A model generated the notes under the pieces. It made no database searches and was not told the origin of the DNA. It saw only the letters and a program-made list of their open reading frames with translations. Shown piece by piece: positions 43,128-51,352 of a stretch of 64,000 nt of DNA (positions within the stretch are counted from its first letter, which is position 1; each line of letters begins with the position of its first letter). The translations under genes were made by a program, and so were the position numbers. Origin of the DNA: Phenylobacterium montanum (GTDB taxonomy: Bacteria; Pseudomonadota; Alphaproteobacteria; Caulobacterales; Caulobacteraceae); assembly GCF_018135625.1 (NCBI RefSeq), contig NZ_CP073078.1, positions 2,822,501-2,886,500 of the forward strand, in the 5' to 3' direction.

Positions 43128-43733
43128 TTGGTCGACTTACCCTATCGCGCGACGGACCGGATCAACCTGTCCAGCGCCGAGATCATGCTGATCGATCCCA
43201 GCAAGGATGGCATGTCCATCCTGACCCAGATGTTCGCGGGATTTGGCGTCCATACGCCGCATTGCTGTTCGAGCGCCGCCGAGGCAATGGAAGTCATCAG
43301 GAAGCGGGACATGACGATCATCATCGTCGACACCGTGCTGCCGGACATGACTGGCTATGAATTCGTCCGCTCGCTTCGCCGCAGCAAGATCAAGCCGAAC
43401 TGCTTCGCCCCGGTGATCCTGATGTCGGGCCATACGCCGCGCTCGATGGTCCTGGAAGGGCGCGACTGCGGGGCCAATTTCGTCATGGCCAAGCCGATGA
43501 ATCCCATGACCATGCTCAAGCGCATCATGTGGCTGGCGACCGAGACCAAGGACTTCATCACCTCGCCCGACTATGTCGGCCCCGACCGCCGCTTCCAGCG
43601 CCTGGGCCCGCCGCCGGGCAAGGCGGGGCGGCGCAAGACCGACCTGTCGGCGACCGTGGGCCTGGCCACCGGCCCCGATCTGTCGCAGACGGAGATCAAC
43701 CAGCTGTTCAAGCCGACCAAGGTCAACCTGTGA
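43128..43733 (+). CDS. Receiver-domain response regulator without output domain
   Basis: 201 residues from a TTG at 43128 with GGGAG at 8 bases. A CheY-like receiver occupies about 17-140, with acidic residues Asp23 and Asp27 in MLIDPSKDG, phospho-acceptor Asp68 in [13 protein letters not shown], signalling Ser100 in VILMSGHTP and Lys122 in VMAKPMNP. A basic tail with VGPDRRF and [10 protein letters not shown] follows, of the kind seen in alphaproteobacterial CheY-like adaptors; CheY-like c-di-GMP effectors are an alternative class but not demonstrable here. Its stop overlaps the GTG of the next gene (GTGA), so the two products are made together. Confidence 0.9.
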
Positions 43734-44284
43734 CCGACGCTCCTCCCCCTTCCCGCAGCGAAAGCGCTCCGCCGTTGAACCAAGGCCACAACATCAAGGT
43801 GAAGAACCGGCTGGGCGAGATGATGCGTCAGCCTGGCGGCCGCTCGGTGATCGAGGCCCTGAAGGGCGCGCAAAAGCGGCTGGAGAAGCTGTCGCCCGAC
43901 CTTCTGAAGAGCCTGGACAAGGCTATCGCGCGGCTGGACGCCGGCGCCTCGGCTCTGCACGACCCGCCGGACGAAAAGGCCCTGAGCGAGGTCTACCAGG
44001 CCTCGAACGAGATCATCGCCCTGGCCGGGCTGGTGGGCTATGCGCCCATCGACGAGGTGGCGCACGGCCTTTGCGAGTTGATCGACGCCTTCCTGACCGA
44101 GGGCCAGTGGAACGACCAGGCGATCCGCGTGCACATCGACTCGGCCCAGCTCCTGCGCACCCTGCCCCCCACCGACAAGGATGCGCGCGAGCGGGTGCTG
44201 GACGGCCTGCGCAAGGTCTGGAACCGCTTTGGCGTGCGCCAGCCCGCGCCGCCGCCGCCTCAGGCCGAAGACGCAGCCAAGTAG
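43730..44284 (+). CDS. Hpt-like helical protein lacking the phospho-histidine
   Basis: 184 residues from GTG 43730, translationally coupled to the receiver-domain gene. I do not recognise a named family. Residues about 85-145 have the look of a four-helix Hpt domain ([38 protein letters not shown]), but at the place of the phosphorylatable His, ten residues before the conserved Gly103, is Asn93. A Pro-rich tail ends the protein and a strong terminator follows. It may be a docking partner or inhibitor of the receiver. This reading is inference. Confidence 0.7.
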
Positions 44285-44315
44285 GGCGCTCGCCCTTCGA
44301 AATCCCGCTTTTTTG

Positions 44316-44346
44316 AGCCCTTCCCTCGACGAGGGAAGGGCTTTTT
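44316..44346 (+). terminator. Rho-independent terminator
   Basis: A perfect 12-bp stem (AGCCCTTCCCTC at 44316-44327 with GAGGGAAGGGCT at 44331-44342), a GAC loop and a run of five T (44342-44346). It ends the receiver/Hpt-like operon. Confidence 0.92.
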
Positions 44347-44455
44347 ACATTGCGATTTTCAAGATTTTTCGCGCATTCAGTCACAAAATTAAAAATATCA
44401 ATTGCGAAATTGAATTTGTTTAACCATGTTGGCTCCAGCTTCAGGAGACCCAAGC

Positions 44456-44842
44456 ATGGCCGACAGAGGCGCTTCGCCGCGCGACTGGCATGAGCTGACC
44501 GAACTGACCGGCGGCGCGCCGATCATCGTCGAGCGCGTGCGCCTGGCGGCGAAGGACATCGTCATCGAGGGCGCCTTCGAGCCGCCGCAGCTGGCCCAGC
44601 TGTCCGCCGACGACCAGGTGTTCATCGCCGCCTTCATCCGCAGCCACGGCTCGATCAAGGAGATGGAGCAGGTGTTCGGGGTCAGCTATCCGACCATCAA
44701 GGCGCGGCTGAACCGCCTGGCCGGGCAGCTCAGCTTCATCGAGGTCGATCCCCGCCCTGCCCGCACCGATGTGCTGGACCGCTTGTCCCGCGGCGAGATC
44801 GACGCCGACGAGGCGGTGCGCCTCCTGGAGGGCCGCCGATGA
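44456..44842 (+). CDS. DUF2089 family protein with helix-turn-helix
   Basis: 128 residues. ATG at 44456 chosen because of AGGAG at nine bases; the frame opens at 44426. The DUF2089 core is visible (IRSHGSIKEMEQVFGVSYPT followed by IKARLNRLAG), a helix-turn-helix-like unit. It ends with a short helical motif VLDRLSRGEIDADEAVRLLE that resembles the motif at the start of the third gene of this operon. It is the first of three genes; the second overlaps it (ATGA). No zinc-ribbon is present, unlike many firmicute DUF2089 proteins. Likely a regulator of the operon or of envelope genes, by inference. Confidence 0.85.
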   Translation: MADRGASPRDWHELTELTGGAPIIVERVRLAAKDIVIEGAFEPPQLAQLSADDQVFIAAFIRSHGSIKEMEQVFGVSYPTIKARLNRLAGQLSFIEVDPRPARTDVLDRLSRGEIDADEAVRLLEGRR

Positions 44843-45099
44843 TCCCCCTGCTCGCTGTGGTTCACGTCCGCAACGGCCACGGGCCGATGCTGCGCCTGTG
44901 GCTGCCCCTGATCCTGGTCTGGCTCTTGATCGCGCCGCTGGTGATCCTGGCCCTGCCGATCGCGATCTTCATCGCCCTGGTCCTGGCCATCAATCCGTTC
45001 CCTCTGCTGGGCGGCCTGTGGAGCCTGCTCAGCGCCGCCCGCGGGACCTGCGTCGACGTCAAGAGCCCCGACGCCTCCGTCCTTGTCCGCATCGTCTAG
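44839..45099 (+). CDS. Small membrane protein of the DUF2089 operon
   Basis: 86 residues overlapping the previous stop by four bases. After an N-terminal VRNGHGPMLRLW, two hydrophobic helices follow (PLILVWLLIAPLVILALP and IAIFIALVLAINPFPLLGGL), then a short polar C-terminus. Too short for any recognisable domain; likely a bitopic or hairpin inner-membrane protein acting with its two neighbours. Confidence 0.82.
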   Translation: MIPLLAVVHVRNGHGPMLRLWLPLILVWLLIAPLVILALPIAIFIALVLAINPFPLLGGLWSLLSAARGTCVDVKSPDASVLVRIV

Positions 45100-45112
45100 A
45101 AGGAAGCTCACC

Positions 45113-45529
45113 ATGCACGAAGAGCGCCGCCGCATCCTGCAGATGCTGGCCGACCAGAAAATCACCGCCGACGAGGCCGAGCGCCTGATCGGGGCCCTCA
45201 GCGCCGAGCCCGCCGCACCGACCTCCGAACCGCCGGGGCGCAAGCCGAAATACCTGCGGGTGCTGGTCGACACCGACGAGACCGAGGAAGGCCCGACCAA
45301 GGTCAATATCCGCGTGCCCATGCAGCTTCTGCGCGCCGGTGTGCGGCTGGGCGCCCTGATCCCGGTCCACGCCCGCGAGCCGGTGAACCGGGCTTTGAGC
45401 CAGCAGGGCATCGACTTCGACGTCGGCCAGATCAAGCCCGAGAACCTGGAGGAACTGGTCGAACAGCTCAGCGACCTGACCGTCGATGTCGACCAGGAGC
45501 GCACCAAGGTGCGGGTGTTCTGCGAGTAG
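45113..45529 (+). CDS. SHOCT-like/YvlB-LiaX-N-type domain protein
   Basis: 138 residues from ATG 45113 with AAGGAAG upstream. Starts with a short helical motif HEERRRILQMLADQKITADE, AERLIGAL (about 2-28), like the N-terminal domain of YvlB/LiaX and SHOCT-type proteins. The rest is a beta-rich domain (KYLRVLVDTDETEEGPTKVN, IRVPMQLLRAGVRLGALIPV) ending in VEQLSDLTVDVDQERTKVRV. In Gram-positive relatives such proteins take part in envelope-stress sensing. The third gene of the operon; ends 3 bp before convergent rsmD. Confidence 0.8.
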   Translation: MHEERRRILQMLADQKITADEAERLIGALSAEPAAPTSEPPGRKPKYLRVLVDTDETEEGPTKVNIRVPMQLLRAGVRLGALIPVHAREPVNRALSQQGIDFDVGQIKPENLEELVEQLSDLTVDVDQERTKVRVFCE

Positions 45530-45532
45530 CGG

Positions 45533-46108
45533 CTACGGCGCCTTGAGAAACAACACCCGCGCCGCGCCATAGCGGCGATCGTCGAGACGCTCGAAGCCGG
45601 GCGCCTCAAGCTCGGCCTCATCGGCGCCGCGCTCGAACACCACCAGGGCGCCCGGCGCCAGCCAGCCGCCGGCTACGAGATGCTCCAGCGCCTTTTCCCC
45701 CAGGCCCTTGGCGTAGGGCGGATCGAGGAAGGCGAGGTCGAAGGCCGCGCCGTCGGAGCTCGGGCGAGGTCCTAGATCAGTCGCGTCACGCCGATGCACC
45801 CGGGTCCGCCCGAACAGCTCGCCCTTGGCGCCAAGGGCCTCGACATTGTCGCGGATCGCCCCGCGCGCGGCGGCGTCGGTCTCGACGAACAGGCAGAAGG
45901 CGGCCCCACGCGACAGGGCCTCCAGCCCCAGGGCGCCGGAACCGGCGAACAGGTCCATCACTCGCAGCCCCTGCAGCCCCGGCGACCAGGGCGCGTGCAC
46001 CAGCACGTTGAACAACGCTTCGCGCGCCCGATCCGAAGTCGGCCGCGTGCCCTGCCCTTCGGGCGCCGTGATGGCGCGCCCGCGATAGGCGCCAGCGACT
46101 ATGCGCAT
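45533..46108 (-). CDS. rsmD: 16S rRNA (guanine-966-N2)-methyltransferase
   Basis: 191-residue SAM-dependent methyltransferase that modifies G966 of 16S rRNA. MRIVAGAYRGRAITAPEGQG and RPTSDRAREALFNVL are the family N-terminus; SAM motif I is VMDLFAGSGALGLEALSRGA, and the catalytic motif is DLAFLDPPYAKG. The length matches E. coli RsmD. It is divergent from the S9 peptidase gene. Confidence 0.95.
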   Translation of the reverse strand: MRIVAGAYRGRAITAPEGQGTRPTSDRAREALFNVLVHAPWSPGLQGLRVMDLFAGSGALGLEALSRGAAFCLFVETDAAARGAIRDNVEALGAKGELFGRTRVHRRDATDLGPRPSSDGAAFDLAFLDPPYAKGLGEKALEHLVAGGWLAPGALVVFERGADEAELEAPGFERLDDRRYGAARVLFLKAP

Positions 46109-46192
46109 TTGGTCCGCCCGCGCCCGAAATCGGCCATTGCGGCGCGGCGGGCTGAGCCTGATAATTTCCCGGCGTCGGTGGGAAGGATCGAC

Positions 46193-48187
46193 ATGGTGCG
46201 CAGCGTCCTGGGCTTAGTCGTGGCCGCCGTCCTGGCCTCGGCCGGCAGGGCTGCGTCTCTACAGCCCGCCCCGCCGCCCGTCGAGGACTATGGCCGCCTG
46301 CCGGCCATCGAGTTCGTCACCCTGTCCCCTTCGGGCGACCGCTACGCCTTCATCTCGACCGAGCACGGCCGCCGCCGGCTGGTGGTCGCCACGCCCGCGG
46401 GCCAGGTGCTGCAGGCCAACAGCCTGGACGAGCTGAAGGTGCGCGGCCTCGCCTGGGCCGGCGAGGATCACCTGCTGCTGCAGGCCAGCGCCACCGCCGA
46501 CCTGGGCGGCCTTCGCCGCAGCGCCAAGCGCGAGTTGGGCGCGGTCATCGTGCTGGACCTGCCTCGCCGCCACAGCTTTACGGTTTTCAGCGCAGGCCGC
46601 GGGCGCCGTGTCACCCGGGCGGTGGATCATGACTATGGCGCTGCGGAGGTCGGCGGCCACTGGTACGGCTTCTTCGGCGGCTATCCCCTGGACCAGGCCG
46701 GCGAGCCGGGTCGCCGGCCGATCTCCGACCTGTATCGCGTCGACCTGGACAGCGGGGAAACCCTGCGCGTGGCCGAGGGCGGCCCCGACATCAAGAGCTG
46801 GCTTGTCAACACCAAGGGCGATGTGGCCGCGCGCCTGCTTTACGACCAGGCCGGCGGCGCCTGGCGGCTCGCCTCGGGCCCTGCGGGCGGCGAGACCATA
46901 GCCGAAGGACGCGAGCCCACCGGCCAGGTCGCCATACTGGGCTTCGGCAAGACGCCCGGCGAGATTCTGATCCGCGCCGGCGCAGCCCAGCACGATACGC
47001 TCGAGACCCTGCCCCTGGCCGGCGGCCAGGCGGCGCAGAGCTTCGACACCGACCAGGCCGGCAAGCCGTTGTTCGACCCCGAGACGCGCCTGTGGATCGG
47101 CTCCACGGGCGACGGCGAGCACCAGTCGGCGCAGATGTTCGCCCCCGAGCAGCAGGCGCGTCTGGTCAGCGGCGTCACCGCCTTTCCGGGCGCCCTGACG
47201 CGGCTGGTCTCTTACAGCAGCGGGATGCGGCGGATGATCCTGTTCACCATGGGCCAGAAGGATTCCGGAGCCTACTGGTTCGTCGACCTGGACCGCAGCT
47301 CGGCCACGCCGATCGGCCAGGAATATCCCAGCGTGACCGCCGACCAGGTGGGGCCGATGAGCTGGGTGAGCTACCAGGCGGCCGACGGGCTCGCCATGCG
47401 CGGGGTCCTGACCCTGCCGCCGGGGCGTGCGGCTACGGACCTGCCCCTGGTGGTGATGCCGCACGGCGGGCCGGAGGACCACGACCGGCCGCGCTTCGAC
47501 TACTGGGCCCAGGCCTTCGCCAGCCGCGGCTATGCGGTGTTCCAGCCCAATTTCCGCGGCTCGGACGGCTCAGGCAACGCCTTCCGCGACGCCGGCTTCG
47601 GCCAGTGGGGCCGCAAGATGCAGACCGACATCTCCGACGGCGTGGCCGAGCTGGCCCGTCGGGGAATCGTCGACCCCAAGCGCGCCTGCATCGTCGGCTG
47701 GAGCTATGGCGGCTATGCGGCCCTGGCCGGCGTGACGGTGCAGCAGGGGCTCTATCGCTGTGTGGTCTCGGTGGGCGGGGTGGCCGACCCGGCCGCGTTC
47801 CTGGATTTCCAGCGCGACGCCAATGGCGCGGTCGGCGCGGTGACCCGGTTCTGGAAGCAATATCTGGGCGTCGAGGACGGGCACGAGGACGCCCTGAAGG
47901 CCATCTCGCCCGAGGACCTGGCCGCGCGCGCCGACGCCCCGGTGCTGCTGATCCACGGCCGCGACGACACCATCGTGCCCTACGCCCAGAGCGAGGCCAT
48001 GGCGGACGCCCTGCGCCGCGAGCGCAAGCCGGTGGAGGTTCTCCCCCTGCCCGGCGCCGACCACTGGCTGCTGGAAGAACCGGCCCGCGTGGCGATGGTC
48101 AGGGCCTCGGTGGCGTTCGTACTGAAGAACGACCCGCCGGACGGGCTGGTGCAAAGCGCGCAGGCCGATACGGCCAAGCTCCATTGA
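46193..48187 (+). CDS. Exported S9 family peptidase (prolyl oligopeptidase-like), copy 1
   Basis: 664 residues from ATG 46193 with GGAAGGA. A signal peptide (VVAAVLASAGRA) is followed by a seven-bladed beta-propeller region (to about 390) beginning PVEDYGRLPAIEFVTLSPSG, and an alpha/beta-hydrolase domain with the triad Ser504 (GWSYGGYAAL), Asp592 (HGRDDTIVP) and His624 (GADHWLLEE). This is an aminopeptidase/dipeptidyl-peptidase type (acylaminoacyl peptidase branch) working in the periplasm. A paralog follows 47 bp downstream. The substrate could be peptides, and in some related cases also ester or amide antibiotics. Confidence 0.9.
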   Translation: MVRSVLGLVVAAVLASAGRAASLQPAPPPVEDYGRLPAIEFVTLSPSGDRYAFISTEHGRRRLVVATPAGQVLQANSLDELKVRGLAWAGEDHLLLQASATADLGGLRRSAKRELGAVIVLDLPRRHSFTVFSAGRGRRVTRAVDHDYGAAEVGGHWYGFFGGYPLDQAGEPGRRPISDLYRVDLDSGETLRVAEGGPDIKSWLVNTKGDVAARLLYDQAGGAWRLASGPAGGETIAEGREPTGQVAILGFGKTPGEILIRAGAAQHDTLETLPLAGGQAAQSFDTDQAGKPLFDPETRLWIGSTGDGEHQSAQMFAPEQQARLVSGVTAFPGALTRLVSYSSGMRRMILFTMGQKDSGAYWFVDLDRSSATPIGQEYPSVTADQVGPMSWVSYQAADGLAMRGVLTLPPGRAATDLPLVVMPHGGPEDHDRPRFDYWAQAFASRGYAVFQPNFRGSDGSGNAFRDAGFGQWGRKMQTDISDGVAELARRGIVDPKRACIVGWSYGGYAALAGVTVQQGLYRCVVSVGGVADPAAFLDFQRDANGAVGAVTRFWKQYLGVEDGHEDALKAISPEDLAARADAPVLLIHGRDDTIVPYAQSEAMADALRRERKPVEVLPLPGADHWLLEEPARVAMVRASVAFVLKNDPPDGLVQSAQADTAKLH

Positions 48188-48234
48188 CGACGGCGGCGAC
48201 GCCGGCAAGATAGGCTGCAACCGATGGGGGAAGC

Positions 48235-50184
48235 ATGGTTCGCAGTTTGCTTGCGTTTGGGTTCGCAATGCTGCTGGCGCGAGGAGCTCTCGCCAGCCCC
48301 CTGCCGCCGGTCGAGGACTACGGCAAGCTCCCCGCGATGAGCACGCTCAGCCTGTCGCCATCAGGACAGAGGTACGCGTTCGTCGCTGAGGTAGGCGGCG
48401 TTCGCAGGCTTTATGTCGCGACGACCGCGAACCAGCCGATTGAATCCGACACCCTTGGCTCACTCAAAGTCGATAATATCGAGTGGGCGGGTGAAGATCA
48501 TTTGCTGATACACATCAGCAAAACCGTCGATTTGGGTATGGAATTTTTGGTTAGTAAACAGGAACTGGAAGAGGTTATCGTTGTAGATTTAAAACAACAT
48601 AGGTCGTTTTCGGTGTTTGGCGACCGAAAGGAAATCGAAATATCAAGAACTGTGATTGGAACCTACGGAACTGCTGAGATAAATGGTCATTGGTATGGAT
48701 ATTTCGGCGGCCTTGAGTACGATCAACTGAATCTCTACAAAGTCGACCTCGACACTGGAGACACCCGGTTCACGCGGTCAGAGGAATCGGATCTCGCGGG
48801 ATGGCTGCTCGACGCAAAAGGTGAACTCGCCGCACGGCTTCGCCTCCACTCGAAGACAGGTCAGTGGCGCGTGCTGGCCGGCAAGACCGTGGGCGGCGAG
48901 ATAGCATCCGGTTCGATATCGGCCCAGTCGGTGACGGAAGACGTGAGCTTGGACGGCCTGGGCCGCACACCTGACTCCTACCTGCTCTACGTCGGCGACG
49001 CCGAGCACGGCCAACTTCGCGAAGCCTCGCTGAGCGGCGGCCCAGTAGTGGCCACCTTTGATGGATCGACCTTCGGCCATGTTATGCGCGACCGGACCAC
49101 CAAGCTCTGGATCGGAACGACCTCACCCGAAGATGGCGGCAGACCCAAGCTGTTCTCGCCCGAGCGTCAGGCCAAGCTCGACGCAGCGTTCAAGGCATTC
49201 CCTAACGAAATCACTCACCTGATATCCTACGACGCCGACTTCAACCGAATGATCGTGAAGACTGAAGGCCCGGATGATTCCGGGACCTACTGGATCGTGG
49301 ATATCGCTAAACGATCGGCCAACGTGCTTGGGGAGGAATATCCCACCATCAGGGCGGACCACATCGGCGCCTCCCAGCGCATCGATTACAAGGCTGGCGA
49401 TGGCATGGTGCTCAACGGTATCCTGACCCTCCCGCCAGACCGGAAAGCCACGAACCTGCCCCTCGTCGTGATTCCCCACGGTGGACCGGAAGATCACGAC
49501 ATACTCGGCTTCGACTACTGGCCGCAGGCCTTCGCTTCGCGCGGCTATGCCGTGTTCCAGCCAAATTTTCGCGGTTCCGACGGCTTTGGGACTAGCTATC
49601 GCGACGCTGGCTTTGGTGAATGGGGCCGCAAGATGCAGACCGATGTATCTTACGGTGTCGCCGAACTGGTGCGTGAGGGCAAGGTCGACCCCAAGCGAAT
49701 CTGCATCGCCGGCTGGAGCTACGGCGGCTATGCGGCGCTGGCGGGCGTCACCGTGCAACACGGAATCTATCGCTGTGCGGTCTCGATGGCGGGACCGTCG
49801 GATCTGCCCGGCATGCTCGCCTACGAACGCGACAGCACGGGCCAGACCAGTACGACAACCCGCTATTGGCGAAAGTTCATGGGCGTGACGACCGGCTGGT
49901 CCCAGACCCGGGACATCTCGCCGGCCGCCCTGGCCGACAAGGCGGACGCTCCCATACTGTTGGTGCATGGTCAGGACGACACGGTTGTTCCTCCTGAACA
50001 GAGCGAGACCATGGCAAAGGCGCTTCGTACGGCCGGCAAGTCGGTGGAGCTGATCACATTGCCCGGCGCTGATCACTGGCTGCTGGAAGAGCCATCCAGG
50101 GTCGCCATGCTCAAGGCCTCGGTCGAGTTTGTGATGAAGCACAATCCGCCGGATCCGGCGTCGACGGTCACAGCTGCGAAGTAG
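48235..50184 (+). CDS. Exported S9 family peptidase, copy 2
   Basis: 649 residues. Close paralog of the preceding gene, with the same order: signal peptide, PVEDYGKLPAMSTLSLSPSG propeller, and hydrolase with Ser495 (GWSYGGYAAL), HGQDDTVVP and GADHWLLEE. The catalytic domain is highly similar between copies; the propeller differs more. Bases about 48480-48720 are much poorer in GC than both flanks (about 40% by my count against about 70%), within the propeller part. It looks like a duplicated gene with a segment from another source or under relaxed selection. Its stop abuts the Rieske gene's stop on the other strand. Confidence 0.9.
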   Translation: MVRSLLAFGFAMLLARGALASPLPPVEDYGKLPAMSTLSLSPSGQRYAFVAEVGGVRRLYVATTANQPIESDTLGSLKVDNIEWAGEDHLLIHISKTVDLGMEFLVSKQELEEVIVVDLKQHRSFSVFGDRKEIEISRTVIGTYGTAEINGHWYGYFGGLEYDQLNLYKVDLDTGDTRFTRSEESDLAGWLLDAKGELAARLRLHSKTGQWRVLAGKTVGGEIASGSISAQSVTEDVSLDGLGRTPDSYLLYVGDAEHGQLREASLSGGPVVATFDGSTFGHVMRDRTTKLWIGTTSPEDGGRPKLFSPERQAKLDAAFKAFPNEITHLISYDADFNRMIVKTEGPDDSGTYWIVDIAKRSANVLGEEYPTIRADHIGASQRIDYKAGDGMVLNGILTLPPDRKATNLPLVVIPHGGPEDHDILGFDYWPQAFASRGYAVFQPNFRGSDGFGTSYRDAGFGEWGRKMQTDVSYGVAELVREGKVDPKRICIAGWSYGGYAALAGVTVQHGIYRCAVSMAGPSDLPGMLAYERDSTGQTSTTTRYWRKFMGVTTGWSQTRDISPAALADKADAPILLVHGQDDTVVPPEQSETMAKALRTAGKSVELITLPGADHWLLEEPSRVAMLKASVEFVMKHNPPDPASTVTAAK

Positions 50185-51288
50185 TCAGCTGCGCCAGCGC
50201 AGGACGGCCGGCTCGACGGGGTTGGCGAAGGGGCGCCCCTCGCGGCGGCTGGTGGTCCATTCGCGCTTGAGCGCCTGGTACCATTTGGCTTGGCGGTCGG
50301 CGTCGTCGATCCACATCAGGGTCGGGTCGTAGGCCAGGCCCTCGTTCTGCAGGTTCACCATGGCCGCGTCCTGGCGCAGGAAGCGGCGGGCGCCCGAGGC
50401 GATGAACGGGCGCAGCAGGGTGAAGGCCCAGTGGTCCGACCACATGATCTGGGTGATGCGGGTCTTGCCGTCATTGACCGGGGTCAGGCAGGTCAGGGAC
50501 AGGACCTGGCGCGGACCGACCTCGATATGCTCGTAACGCAGGCCCGGCAGGCGGAACACGATCTCGGTCTTGGGCGCGCCGCCCAGGATCTTGTAGGCGT
50601 AGCTGTTCTTGGACGGCGCATGGCGGGCCATGGCGAAGCCGGCCTCACGCGGCTCGAAGGCCTTGGCCTTGTCGTGCTGCGAGGCGGGCGAGCGCCACCA
50701 CCAGTTCTGGTGCACGTAAGGGCCGTGCGCCGGGTCCATCAGCCCGATCACCGCATGGTCGATGTGGCTGTCGAACACCATCCGGTCGACCAGCTTGGGC
50801 GCGCCGCCCACCACCCCGGGGAAGGTCGGCGGCGGCTGGTCGGGCTCGGCCTCGCCGCGGGCGTCCGAGGCCATCCAGACGAACGCCATGCCCTGGCTTT
50901 CCTGGGCCGGATAGCGGCGCACGCGGATGCGGCCGACATCGATCGCCTGGCCGTCGACCATGGAAGGAATGGCCGAGCAGACCCCGTCGGTCTTGAAGCG
51001 CCAGCCGTGATAGGGGCACTCGACCACTTCGGACCCGCCGGCTTCGCGCACCAGGCGGCCGGCCGAAAGCGGCGCGGCTCTGTGCGGGCAGATGTCGCGC
51101 AGGGCGTAGACCTGGCCGTCGCCGCGGCGGCCCAGAAGGATCGGCTCGCCCAGGATCTCGTAGCGCTGCAGCTTGCCGGGGCGCAGGTCGCCGCTGAGGG
51201 CGGCGAAATACCAGATGTCGCGCAGGAAGCCGCGGCCGAAGCGAGCGGTCTCTGCGGCGCGGGCGGTCGTGGCGTCACCTTCAGGCAT
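50185..51288 (-). CDS. Rieske non-haem iron oxygenase, alpha subunit
   Basis: 367 residues. The Rieske [2Fe-2S] centre is Cys67/His69 in CPHR and Cys91/His94 in CPYHGW. The catalytic domain has the mononuclear iron ligands: His188 and His193 in DPAHGPYVHQ (H-x4-H) with an Asp later in the domain (ligand not assigned). This group (VanA/phthalate- and carnitine-type oxygenases) usually needs a separate reductase; none is adjacent. It stands alone, convergent with the S9 peptidase gene. Substrate unknown: aromatic demethylation or hydroxylation are options. Confidence 0.92.
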   Translation of the reverse strand: MPEGDATTARAAETARFGRGFLRDIWYFAALSGDLRPGKLQRYEILGEPILLGRRGDGQVYALRDICPHRAAPLSAGRLVREAGGSEVVECPYHGWRFKTDGVCSAIPSMVDGQAIDVGRIRVRRYPAQESQGMAFVWMASDARGEAEPDQPPPTFPGVVGGAPKLVDRMVFDSHIDHAVIGLMDPAHGPYVHQNWWWRSPASQHDKAKAFEPREAGFAMARHAPSKNSYAYKILGGAPKTEIVFRLPGLRYEHIEVGPRQVLSLTCLTPVNDGKTRITQIMWSDHWAFTLLRPFIASGARRFLRQDAAMVNLQNEGLAYDPTLMWIDDADRQAKWYQALKREWTTSRREGRPFANPVEPAVLRWRS

Positions 51289-51352
51289 CGCCGTTGTTTA
51301 GCTCAACCTGCGGGGAAAACGCGAGGTTTTAGCGCGGGGGCGCTGATGTGGG

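Noticed and set aside
43128-43733. Assignment of the receiver protein as a c-di-GMP-binding CheY-like (Cle) protein
   Set aside because: The basic tail is suggestive, but I could not identify the arginine-rich segment with enough certainty.
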